The translations under genes were made by a program, and so were the position numbers. A stretch of DNA of 64,000 nt from Bifidobacterium breve (lineage in GTDB: Bacteria; Actinomycetota; Acidimicrobiia; Acidimicrobiales; Ilumatobacteraceae). The notes beneath the pieces were generated by a model. That model saw only the letters and a list, made by a program, of their open reading frames with translations. It was not told the origin of the DNA and did not search any database. Each line of letters starts with the position of its first letter. The stretch's first letter is position 1. The stretch is from the NCBI GenBank assembly GCA_945901725.1, contig CAMDLK010000001.1, positions 1 through 64,000 on the forward strand. Reading direction: 5' to 3'. Shown here piece by piece: positions 8,895 to 17,344 of this stretch.

Positions 8895-11446
8895 CGCGAC
8901 GATGCACCCAATGCTGCTGCTACTACCCCGCGATCGAGTGCTCGCGTTGCTGATTCTGCAGTGTCGCGCAGTGATGAATTGGAAGTCGTAGAGACAATTT
9001 GACGCAAAAGATCGATGAGTTGGCGCATTGATCGAACAAAATCTCCAGGTGTTAAATCAGGGTCAAGAATTTTAGATAAAGGTTTGCCACTGGCCCATGC
9101 AGCCGTTTCAAAGGCCAGTCCACCATTTGGCGCACGATGTTGGTGAAGACCGCGTTGACGTTGAATATCTTGAACTTGTTCACTGACTCGTTCGATGCGC
9201 TTGAACCGTTGGCGAACCTGTTCGTTTGGCCACCGAGGTGCGCCACCTGAATCGCCGCCACGAGGTTCATACACCAACGTCGAGAGCACCGCTACCAAGT
9301 CATAAACCGACAAATTGTCGAAAATACCACGGTTCATCACTTCAACGATTAACAAATCAGATTCATGAAAGATTCCTGCGAGCATCTCTCCCTTGTCAGT
9401 CAAAGTCCAATCTGAGATGTAATCCATTTCCTCCAACATGTGAACGACGTCCATAAAGCGTGAACCGACTGAACCTGCGCGCGTTCCCGCTCGACTCTCC
9501 AATTGTTCTATTTCGTTTCGTAGTTTGCGAATGCTTTTGTGTGACAAAGGTGAGTCGACAACGCGTGGGCCGGTTTGCTCCTCCATTGCCCGCCCCATTG
9601 TTTCGTCAATCTTCGCTTTCACTAGACGTGCTGCAGACTCACGTATGAACTCGGTGCGCGCTGGCTCAAAAGGAACTGGCAGGTCGGCGTGGCCGGCTTT
9701 CAACGGAAGAGATCGTAAATCCTTCGCCATCACGTCGAGAATTTTACGACTTGGTGTGACAACGGTTAGTCGGATACCTGAGCGGCGGGCAGCAGTGCTG
9801 ATAATCAAACCGCGACCCCTGATGTTTGATGCGTCAAACATAACGATGTCTCCAGGTCGTAAGGAACGAAGCGCTATCTCTGCCTCAACAGATGAAGCCA
9901 TTTGGTCTGACGAGGAAACAATCTCTTGACCAAAATTTCGTTCAGCGAGAGCTTTTTCCAATAGGAAAAGTTCACGCTTTCGCCCGTCAATAGATGCCTC
10001 AGAAGTAACTACGTCTTTATCAGCTTGGAACTGTGCAAATGACAAATTCAGAATGTGGTGCGCGCCGTCAAGAGAACGGTTTCGCACCATATTGACTGCC
10101 ATGTTGCATGTGGGACGAAATGCAGATGACAGTCGAAAGCTGCGACTGAGAGCAAGGCCAACTACCTGATCAAAATCAACAAACGGATTCCAGAGTGAAA
10201 TGGCATGACCGATGTCATCGAGTCCGCGGCGTCCGGCTCGACCAGTCAATTGTGTGAATTCGGATGCCTTCAGAAGTTGGTGATGCTCTCCTGTATACTT
10301 AGTCAATTTCTCAATGACGACCGCACGCGCTGGCATATTGATTCCAACTGCAAGAGTTTCAGTTGCAAAGACAACCTTGACAAGTCCTTGTACGAAACAC
10401 TCCTCAACTGCTTCCTTGAACATTGGAATCATTCCAGCGTGATGGCAAGAAATACCGCTAGCAACGTCATCAATGAAGTCGTAATACTGAAGCGCATCTT
10501 TATCGTCTGCTGTCAGATTCTCGCAATGTTTCTCAACGATTTCTCGTATCTGTATCTCTTCCTCTAGAGACGTTAAGACCATTCCCGCGTTCATGCATGA
10601 ATGCACAGCATCTTCACATTGAGCTCTACTAAAAATGAACACAATGGCTGGGAGCATTGATTGATCCTCAAGAAGTTCAACTATCTCTGGGCGAGTCGGT
10701 GCAGAGAATCTTCTTGGCTTTTTACCACCGCTCTGGCCGGAACGACCTCTTAATTGCGTTGCATTAGAAAGTAAGCGTTGCACGTGGCGGTTCGGTTCAC
10801 CGCCTACCACTGTCTCAAACATCTCACATTGTTTAGAAGCGTTATCGAACAGTGCAAAATGATTGACAAGTTCAATAGGACGAGTCGTCTCAACCACAAC
10901 GTCTGTTCTGCCTCGCACCGTTGATAACCAATCGCCAACTTCATCAGCATTAGACACTGTTGCAGACAAGCACACCAGCTGCACTTCGAGGTCAAGTTGG
11001 ATGATTACTTCTTCCCAAACGGGGCCCCGATATGCATCCTGCAGATAATGAACCTCATCGAGAATCACCACGCCCAAATCCTCTAGACGGTTGGACTGTG
11101 AGTAAATCATGTTTCGTAGAACTTCGGTGGTCATCACCACCACCGGTGCCTCAGCGTTAACCGCATTGTCGCCTGTTACAAGCCCAACCATGTGCGCTCC
11201 ATACAGATTCTGTAGATCTCGATACTTTTGATTGGATAATGCTTTTATGGGGGTTGTGTAGAACGCACGCAATCCGAGAGAGCGTGCTCGTGCTATCGCA
11301 TATTCCGCAATCAGTGTTTTTCCCGAGCCAGTCGGGGCGGCAACCAACACAGATGCGTCGGCATCGATGGAGTTCATAGCCTTGACTTGAAAACCATCCG
11401 GTGCATAATCCAATGATTTAAGAAATGTTTCGCGGACGTCCGACAT
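8891..11446 (-). CDS. helY: Ski2/Mtr4-like DEAD/DEAH-box helicase (HelY-like)
   Basis: AAPTGSGKTLIAEYAI, VVILDEVHYLQD, LSATVSN, QLTGRAGRRGLDD; next to tatC/tatB as in other Actinobacteria. Confidence 0.9.
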   Translation of the reverse strand: MSDVRETFLKSLDYAPDGFQVKAMNSIDADASVLVAAPTGSGKTLIAEYAIARARSLGLRAFYTTPIKALSNQKYRDLQNLYGAHMVGLVTGDNAVNAEAPVVVMTTEVLRNMIYSQSNRLEDLGVVILDEVHYLQDAYRGPVWEEVIIQLDLEVQLVCLSATVSNADEVGDWLSTVRGRTDVVVETTRPIELVNHFALFDNASKQCEMFETVVGGEPNRHVQRLLSNATQLRGRSGQSGGKKPRRFSAPTRPEIVELLEDQSMLPAIVFIFSRAQCEDAVHSCMNAGMVLTSLEEEIQIREIVEKHCENLTADDKDALQYYDFIDDVASGISCHHAGMIPMFKEAVEECFVQGLVKVVFATETLAVGINMPARAVVIEKLTKYTGEHHQLLKASEFTQLTGRAGRRGLDDIGHAISLWNPFVDFDQVVGLALSRSFRLSSAFRPTCNMAVNMVRNRSLDGAHHILNLSFAQFQADKDVVTSEASIDGRKRELFLLEKALAERNFGQEIVSSSDQMASSVEAEIALRSLRPGDIVMFDASNIRGRGLIISTAARRSGIRLTVVTPSRKILDVMAKDLRSLPLKAGHADLPVPFEPARTEFIRESAARLVKAKIDETMGRAMEEQTGPRVVDSPLSHKSIRKLRNEIEQLESRAGTRAGSVGSRFMDVVHMLEEMDYISDWTLTDKGEMLAGIFHESDLLIVEVMNRGIFDNLSVYDLVAVLSTLVYEPRGGDSGGAPRWPNEQVRQRFKRIERVSEQVQDIQRQRGLHQHRAPNGGLAFETAAWASGKPLSKILDPDLTPGDFVRSMRQLIDLLRQIVSTTSNSSLRDTAESATRALDRGVVAAALGASSR

Positions 11447-11450
11447 TGGT

Positions 11451-12212
11451 CTATTCAGCCCTTCGTCGAGTCAGCAACCAACCGACGAGAACTGCGATGA
11501 GATAGAGAACTGTCAGTGGAATCGCTAATGCCATCATGCTGATGGGATCTCCTGACGGTGTGATTGCGGCGGCTGCAACGAAGATGCCCATAACGGCGTA
11601 GCGCCATTGTTTAATCAAAGTCTTAGGTGTGACAACCGACACAAGTTGAAGAAATACAAGTAACACAGGACTAAGGAATGCAACGCCGAATGCCAACATC
11701 ATCATCACAACAAGGTTTATGTACTTCGTTATTTGATACGCCTGCGTTACATCTTCGCCCGACCACGAGATGAGAAACTCTAAAGCCTTGTCGAGAGTCC
11801 AGTAGGCCAAGTAACACCCAACAGAAAAAAGGAGAACTGATGACGCAATAAACGGAACTGCATAGTTTTTCTCACGTTTAGACAAGGCCGGAACAATGAA
11901 CCGCCAGATTTGCCAAAGGATGATGGGAAGTGCAAGAACTAGACCGCCGTAGAGACATACCCTCATTCGCGCACTGAAACCATCAAGAGGCCCTAGTGAA
12001 AAAAGTGATCCGTCACATTTGAAGTCGGGCCGCCGCAAACATAGGTCTGTGTACGGACGGGTCAGAAGATTCTTTAATTGGTCGTAGAAAGCAAGAAGAA
12101 CCAGAGTTGAGATGCCAATGGCTAGCACACTTCGCACTAATCGCATCCGTAATTCCCGCAAGTGGTCCATCATGGACATCGCTTCAATTGGTTGAGCTAA
12201 GGAATCACTCAT
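11451..12212 (-). CDS. tatC: Sec-independent protein translocase TatC
   Basis: MMDHLRELRMRL, multiple TM segments, FGVAFLSPVLLVFL, AAAITPSGDPISMMALAIPLTVLYLIAVLVG. Confidence 0.95.
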   Translation of the reverse strand: MSDSLAQPIEAMSMMDHLRELRMRLVRSVLAIGISTLVLLAFYDQLKNLLTRPYTDLCLRRPDFKCDGSLFSLGPLDGFSARMRVCLYGGLVLALPIILWQIWRFIVPALSKREKNYAVPFIASSVLLFSVGCYLAYWTLDKALEFLISWSGEDVTQAYQITKYINLVVMMMLAFGVAFLSPVLLVFLQLVSVVTPKTLIKQWRYAVMGIFVAAAAITPSGDPISMMALAIPLTVLYLIAVLVGWLLTRRRAE

Positions 12213-12537
12213 CGTCAGTATTGGTAGTAGGTGTTTCTACCGATGGTGTTGAAAAGTCAGGCTTTGGATACGCGGCTTGTTCGGGACGCATAGGTGGTGA
12301 CGGCTCTGTGTCGACCAGCCCGAAACCGTGACGCATTTGATCAGCTGTCGATTTCAATTCATTAATCGGCTCGGAAAAGGTCTGCCGGAACTCCTTTTCG
12401 TAGCCACTAGCTGCACGACGTAGATCGCCGTAGAGCTTTCCGCCACGGCGAATGACTCCGGGTAGACGTTCTGGTCCCAAGACGACTAGTCCTGCAACGA
12501 GCAGAAAAAGAATCTCACTTCCGGACATGTTGAACAC
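12205..12537 (-). CDS. tatB: Twin-arginine translocase TatA/TatB component
   Basis: SGSEILFLLVAGLVVLGPERLPGVIRRGGKLYGDLRRA followed by amphipathic helix; paired with tatC. Confidence 0.85.
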   Translation of the reverse strand: MFNMSGSEILFLLVAGLVVLGPERLPGVIRRGGKLYGDLRRAASGYEKEFRQTFSEPINELKSTADQMRHGFGLVDTEPSPPMRPEQAAYPKPDFSTPSVETPTTNTDDE

Positions 12538-12573
12538 ACGCTAAGCATAGAAGCAGGCACCTAGTGTTGGAGG

Positions 12574-13305
12574 GTGCAACAACGCATTGCCTCCCTTCGC
12601 CCTGACCCAATCGCCTTTGCCCACAGAGGCGGAATGGCACATGCGCCAGAGAACACTCTGGAGGCTTTTGCTCTTGCATTGCGGTTAGGGGCTAATGGCC
12701 TTGAGACCGATGTCTGGACAACTGCCGATGGTCACGCTGTTCTCGACCATGATGGCGTCGTAAGGAAACTTGCGCGAAACCGTCCCATTTCAAACCTTCG
12801 TCTCGAAGACTTACCGCCGCACATCCCGACACTTCAGTCGTTATTTGAAACCTGTGGAACCGATTTTGATTTAAGTATCGACATCAAAGATGAGCAAAGT
12901 TTCGAAACTTCAGCTACGACTGCTCGCGATTGCAACTTCGACCTATCACGTCTGTGGTTGTGCCACTACTCGAGTGCCGTAGTAATTGCGCAACGTCCCT
13001 TACTGCCTGATGTTCGATTGGTTAATTCCACTCGCCTGCCGCGGATCAAGGAAGGCTTAGAGATGCGATGCGCAAAGCTCTCGACAAATGGAATCGACTG
13101 TTTGAACATGCACCACACTGATTGGACAGGTGGTTCTACAACATTGGTTCACAAGTTCGGTTTGTATGCCTTCGGCTGGGACTGCCAATACGGCTATGTG
13201 TTGTCTACGGCGCTGCGTATGGGTCTCGACGCTGTGTTTAGTGACCACGTTGACACAATGGTTGAAGCATACGAAAGTGAAATCGGCTTCGTTCCTCGAA
13301 CGTAA
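12574..13305 (+). CDS. Glycerophosphodiester phosphodiesterase family protein
   Basis: FAHRGGMAHAPENTLEAFALALRLGANGLETDVWTTADGHAVLDHD. Confidence 0.92.
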   Translation: MQQRIASLRPDPIAFAHRGGMAHAPENTLEAFALALRLGANGLETDVWTTADGHAVLDHDGVVRKLARNRPISNLRLEDLPPHIPTLQSLFETCGTDFDLSIDIKDEQSFETSATTARDCNFDLSRLWLCHYSSAVVIAQRPLLPDVRLVNSTRLPRIKEGLEMRCAKLSTNGIDCLNMHHTDWTGGSTTLVHKFGLYAFGWDCQYGYVLSTALRMGLDAVFSDHVDTMVEAYESEIGFVPRT

Positions 13306-13308
13306 GTT

Positions 13309-13905
13309 CTACAAAGTTGATATTCGATTGAACGGCCAAACAATTGCGAAGGCGCGGCCAACAATCAAGCTCTCAGAGATAGGTCCGAAGCTTCTGCTGT
13401 CGAATGACTCGGAACGGTTGTCGCCCATAACAAATATCTTTTTGTCTGGCACTGTTTGAACTGGCATATTCGCCACACGACACCTGTTAACCGGGTCTAC
13501 GAGGTCAAGGACATCTTTGTCAAGATACGGCTCAATAGTTGGTTTTGAGTTAATGATGACAATGCAGTTCTTTATCTCGATGGTGTCGCCTGGCAAAGCA
13601 ATAACGCGCTTGATGAGATCGTCATGTGACACTGTCCCATCGCTTGTCGTCACGCGATCGAAAACAACCACGTCGCCCCGACTAATTGAAGAGAACCGAT
13701 AGCTCAACTTATTCACAAGAACACGGTTGTTGCCGAACAAAGTGGTTTCCATTGAAGGTCCGCTGATATAAAACTGTTGCAGGACATACACGCGTACCAG
13801 GAGTGCCGCCCCCAGGGCCAACACAACCACCAGAAACCAGTCACGAAGGACCTTTGTAACCGGATGCGCTTCAGGCGTCTCTGTAGGTATGGTCTGGTCC
13901 GTCAT
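13309..13905 (-). CDS. lepB: Signal peptidase I
   Basis: ISGPSMETTLFGNNRVLVNKL, SRGDVVVF, MGDNRSESFDSRSFGPI. Confidence 0.95.
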   Translation of the reverse strand: MTDQTIPTETPEAHPVTKVLRDWFLVVVLALGAALLVRVYVLQQFYISGPSMETTLFGNNRVLVNKLSYRFSSISRGDVVVFDRVTTSDGTVSHDDLIKRVIALPGDTIEIKNCIVIINSKPTIEPYLDKDVLDLVDPVNRCRVANMPVQTVPDKKIFVMGDNRSESFDSRSFGPISESLIVGRAFAIVWPFNRISTL

Positions 13906-14085
13906 GAAGGCTCTACGCTACTGCCCGCTATTGGCGCGTCCCTGTCCTTCGCTGGTGGTAAGTCACAGTCGTCGGTGATCTTCAAAGACAAGGCACCTCG
14001 GCTATTGGATGTGTAGGCTTAATCCAGTCCCCTTTAGGGGGCAGAATTGCTGCCGAAACTCGGCTCATGAGAAGGGACTCCCCAA

Positions 14086-14331
14086 ATGAAGGTATGGATC
14101 GATCAAGACCTCTGCACTGGCGATGGCCTTTGCGAAGAAATTGCACCAGACGTTTTTACGCTTCTCGATGACGGACTTGCTTATGTTCGCGAGGGTGACA
14201 AGGTGTTTGCCAAAGCTAAAGGCAACGCTGAGGGTGCTGAAGGCCTCGCAAATTTCGACGATAAATTAATCGACGCCGTTGTTGAATCCGCCGAGGAATG
14301 CCCCGGCGAATGCATCTTTATCGAACCCTAG
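14086..14331 (+). CDS. Ferredoxin (3Fe-4S/4Fe-4S small type)
   Basis: DQDLCTGDGLCEEIAPDVF ... ESAEECPGECIFIE. Confidence 0.9.
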   Translation: MKVWIDQDLCTGDGLCEEIAPDVFTLLDDGLAYVREGDKVFAKAKGNAEGAEGLANFDDKLIDAVVESAEECPGECIFIEP

Positions 14332-15104
14332 AGGTTCGATCCGATCCAGCGTCCCACAGTAAGAAACGCTGTGTGGGCAACCATTCGATGATCAGGGCGA
14401 ACAGCCATGCCTTCAATGTGCCATGTGCGATGAAGAACTTCTAACGTGCGCTGATCAACCCATCCTTTGCCCATTGATTCGCGAACCTGAACTGCCTGGG
14501 TAATTGAAGGCGTGTACGCCACCAGCAGTCCCCCAGCTTCTAGAGCGTGTTGAACACGCGGCACTACTTGCCATGGCTCGGGAAGGTCAAGCATCACTCG
14601 ATCAAACGATCCCTTCAACGTTGCCTCGTAACTATCACCAAGTGAGACGTTGTATCTCGAGAGTGCTTCTTCGCCAAGAAATGAGCGAACATTTGCTTTA
14701 GCGCGATTCATAAAGTCTTCGCGCAGTTCAAGGCCCGTGATGTGTGCTCCGTAGCGCAACATTGCCATTGACAATGCTCCTGAACCGACTCCGGTCTCAA
14801 ACACGCGAGCCCCAGGATAGATATCCCCGATCATGCACATAGGCGCCAAGTCTTTTGGGTAAATAACTTGAGCACCTCGTGGCATCTCAATTACAAAATC
14901 TTCAAGTGTTGGCCGCAGAACGATGTACTTCGACCCTTTGGTTGACTCGACAGGCTGACCCGGAAGAGTTCCGATAACCGATGTATGAGGTACGAAGCCT
15001 GCATGGCTGTGAAACTCGCCCTCCTTATTGAGTTGAATCAGATACCGACGCTGCTTTGAATCAATAAATAAGGCCTTTTCGCCCTCTGCAAATACTCCAC
15101 TCAT
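14328..15104 (-). CDS. trmI: tRNA (adenine-N1)-methyltransferase TrmI-like
   Basis: RPTLEDFVIEMPRGAQVIYPKDLAPMCMIGDIYPGARVFETGVGSGALSMAMLR, DRVMLDLPEPWQVV. Confidence 0.9.
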   Translation of the reverse strand: MSGVFAEGEKALFIDSKQRRYLIQLNKEGEFHSHAGFVPHTSVIGTLPGQPVESTKGSKYIVLRPTLEDFVIEMPRGAQVIYPKDLAPMCMIGDIYPGARVFETGVGSGALSMAMLRYGAHITGLELREDFMNRAKANVRSFLGEEALSRYNVSLGDSYEATLKGSFDRVMLDLPEPWQVVPRVQHALEAGGLLVAYTPSITQAVQVRESMGKGWVDQRTLEVLHRTWHIEGMAVRPDHRMVAHTAFLTVGRWIGSNL

Positions 15105-15301
15105 GAGGCGTGTTGTCCATTCTTAGTAATTCGTATCTCCATTGACTCATCGCGAGCGAGAACAATTCGTCGCACTGGTGTGACAACACGAGTAGCGACT
15201 TTTGCTATTCCGACAATCGTTAGTACCCGACTGACAAGACGAAATTTTCTGGATTGGCTAAGAAAGAGACGGCGTCCGATGAGGCGGACAATTACGCGCA
15301 T
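15101..15301 (-). CDS. Small basic hypothetical protein
   Basis: 66-aa ORF; stop overlaps the trmI start by 4 nt; co-directional with the flanking small membrane genes. Confidence 0.5.
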   Translation of the reverse strand: MRVIVRLIGRRLFLSQSRKFRLVSRVLTIVGIAKVATRVVTPVRRIVLARDESMEIRITKNGQHAS

Positions 15302-15306
15302 GGAGG

Positions 15307-15516
15307 TTAGAACCGACGGAATTCAACGCGGGAAGCTCGACGACGGCCTTTACGGCGACCCAAGAGATAGGCAAGGATCACGACGATTGATGCGACCGCC
15401 GAACCTATTGCAATCGCAGATTGTTTCTTGTCTGCTGCGCGACCCTGAATGTCAGCTTGTAGTGCTCGGAATTTAGATTCAAGATCGTCACGTGAGATAC
15501 GAGTGTTGTCAGCCAT
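15307..15516 (-). CDS. Small single-TM hypothetical protein
   Basis: MADNTRISRDDLESKFRALQADIQGRAADKKQSAIAIGSAVASIVVILAYLLGRRKGRRRASRVEFRRF; start chosen at 15516. Confidence 0.65.
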   Translation of the reverse strand: MADNTRISRDDLESKFRALQADIQGRAADKKQSAIAIGSAVASIVVILAYLLGRRKGRRRASRVEFRRF

Positions 15517-15518
15517 GA

Positions 15519-15860
15519 TTAAGAGTCCTTTGCGAGACTGCGTCGTGAAACGCGAGAGAACGTCACGGCCACAAGTATGGCCACGATGCTCAACGTGATG
15601 AAGTAATGGAGAAACGACCATGAACCATCAAGTGTTGTGCCACCTAGATCCTGACTGAGACGCAGAATGCCGAGTGCCGCGAAAACGAGAGCAAGCCCAA
15701 GGCACAGAGCTGCCAAGGTGCCGACGGCTACCCACCTCACTGCGCCTTTGATGGGTTCGAGAGTTTCTTGGCGTGCGTACTGCTTAACCGAATCAAAAAG
15801 GTCGCCTACCTGGTCAACGGGACCTCTGGGGGGTCTAGGAGAAATGCGGGACGATGCCAT
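15519..15860 (-). CDS. Small membrane protein resembling the actinobacterial phage-holin-like family
   Basis: Two TM segments; FDSVKQYARQETLEPIKGAVRWVAVG. Confidence 0.6.
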   Translation of the reverse strand: MASSRISPRPPRGPVDQVGDLFDSVKQYARQETLEPIKGAVRWVAVGTLAALCLGLALVFAALGILRLSQDLGGTTLDGSWSFLHYFITLSIVAILVAVTFSRVSRRSLAKDS

Positions 15861-15907
15861 GGGCTTCGTATTCTACGGTGCCCAAATAGAGATATCCACA
15901 GGCTGAC

Positions 15908-17344
15908 CTAGGGCGTTAACTGCTCCGTAGAGGGTGAGGCCGAGGCTCTGTTCAGCACATCAGCCAGGGAATACCAAATAGGACGATATGAGCCCTGATT
16001 ATCTATCCCTGTCTTGTTCATCAACAATGCAAAAGACACAGGGCCTGAGTTAGGGACGGGGACATATCCCACGAGTGCCTTCACGCCGTTAAGGGTTCCG
16101 GTCTTGCCACGAAGTACTCCTGCAACATCTGTTCCATCGAATGTTTCTCGAAGGGTCCCTGTCTCGCCCGCAACAGCCATCAAATTGGGCATTGAAGAAG
16201 AAAAAGTGTCGAGAAGTGACATGAAAACATCACAAGGAATACGGCCTTCAGACGCCAAGCCTGATCCATCGAACAGTTGAACGTCTTTATCTAGTTTCCA
16301 CTTCACCAGCGTTTCTTTCACGGCAGTAAGACCTGCATCCGTGGATCCAGTCCCCTTGGACGCGAATCCGATTTCCTTTAGCAAAAGTTCTGCAGTGTTG
16401 TTGTCGCTGTTCACCATCATTTCTTGAATCACAGAAGTAAGTGGTGCGGATTGAATCGAAGCAATCTCGGGAGTTCCCGTAGGCATTGCGTCACGTCGAG
16501 GCAGTGCACCAAACAGAACTCCCCTTGCACTGAGAAGATTCTGCAATTCAGTTGCGGCAGAAACCGCTGGGTCATCAGGTTTAGTTGCGAGACTAAGCAC
16601 TACTCCATCGTCAACAAATAGCGCGCCAAGTGGACCCGCTTCTGTGAAACGAAAATCCGGTGGCCAAACATCAACGAATCTTTTATCGTCATAACGCGAA
16701 TCGATGCCAACAACGGATCCTGCTACGCGCTTTAACCCGGCTGCCACGAGAGAATCTGCGAGCTTTTCGAGCGAAGTTCCTGATGTTGTGGGATATTTCT
16801 CAGAAGCTACATACTCATTGCGAACTATCAAAGGGTCTCCACCGCCGACGAAGAAAAGGTCGGCCACTGAGCCATTTGCATCGAGTGTTCCATGAACTCG
16901 TGTTGTGTAGACAAACTCTGGTTTCAGAATCTCCAGAGCGACGGAGGCAATTATCAATTTTGTAGATGAGGCAGGGATAAGGGATTTAGCTGAGTTCACT
17001 GCACCAAGTCGGATACCCATCCATTCAACAGCTACACAACTCTGCGTCGGAAAATCTGCCGCGACATTTGCAAAGGCACGCGACAACTTGCCAGTACGCG
17101 TGATGACAGACAAAGTGTTCGGAGCTCTCCGTGCTGAAAGCACAGACACACGAGGAACTGTGGTCACGATGCGATCATTCCGATGGGTAACGCGTGACGC
17201 TGTACGTGAAAGCGCTACGTACAATCCTCCAAAAATCAAAAAGCCAACGAAAGCAAGGATGCTTATCGTGCGAAGAGGATTTGCTGATTGGCGTGATCGT
17301 ACGCCAAAACCATTATCTGCGCGCGACACCTGTGTGAACCGCAT
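15908..17344 (-). CDS. dacB: D-alanyl-D-alanine carboxypeptidase/endopeptidase (PBP4, DacB-like)
   Basis: SxxK ASSTKLI, SxN NSDNNTAELLL, KTG LRGKTGTLNGVKALVG. Confidence 0.9.
   Translation of the reverse strand: MRFTQVSRADNGFGVRSRQSANPLRTISILAFVGFLIFGGLYVALSRTASRVTHRNDRIVTTVPRVSVLSARRAPNTLSVITRTGKLSRAFANVAADFPTQSCVAVEWMGIRLGAVNSAKSLIPASSTKLIIASVALEILKPEFVYTTRVHGTLDANGSVADLFFVGGGDPLIVRNEYVASEKYPTTSGTSLEKLADSLVAAGLKRVAGSVVGIDSRYDDKRFVDVWPPDFRFTEAGPLGALFVDDGVVLSLATKPDDPAVSAATELQNLLSARGVLFGALPRRDAMPTGTPEIASIQSAPLTSVIQEMMVNSDNNTAELLLKEIGFASKGTGSTDAGLTAVKETLVKWKLDKDVQLFDGSGLASEGRIPCDVFMSLLDTFSSSMPNLMAVAGETGTLRETFDGTDVAGVLRGKTGTLNGVKALVGYVPVPNSGPVSFALLMNKTGIDNQGSYRPIWYSLADVLNRASASPSTEQLTP

Noticed and set aside
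15101-15860. Holin-like small membrane genes as a prophage remnant
   Set aside because: No other phage genes, no att-like repeats; such holin-like proteins are common chromosomal genes in Actinobacteria.
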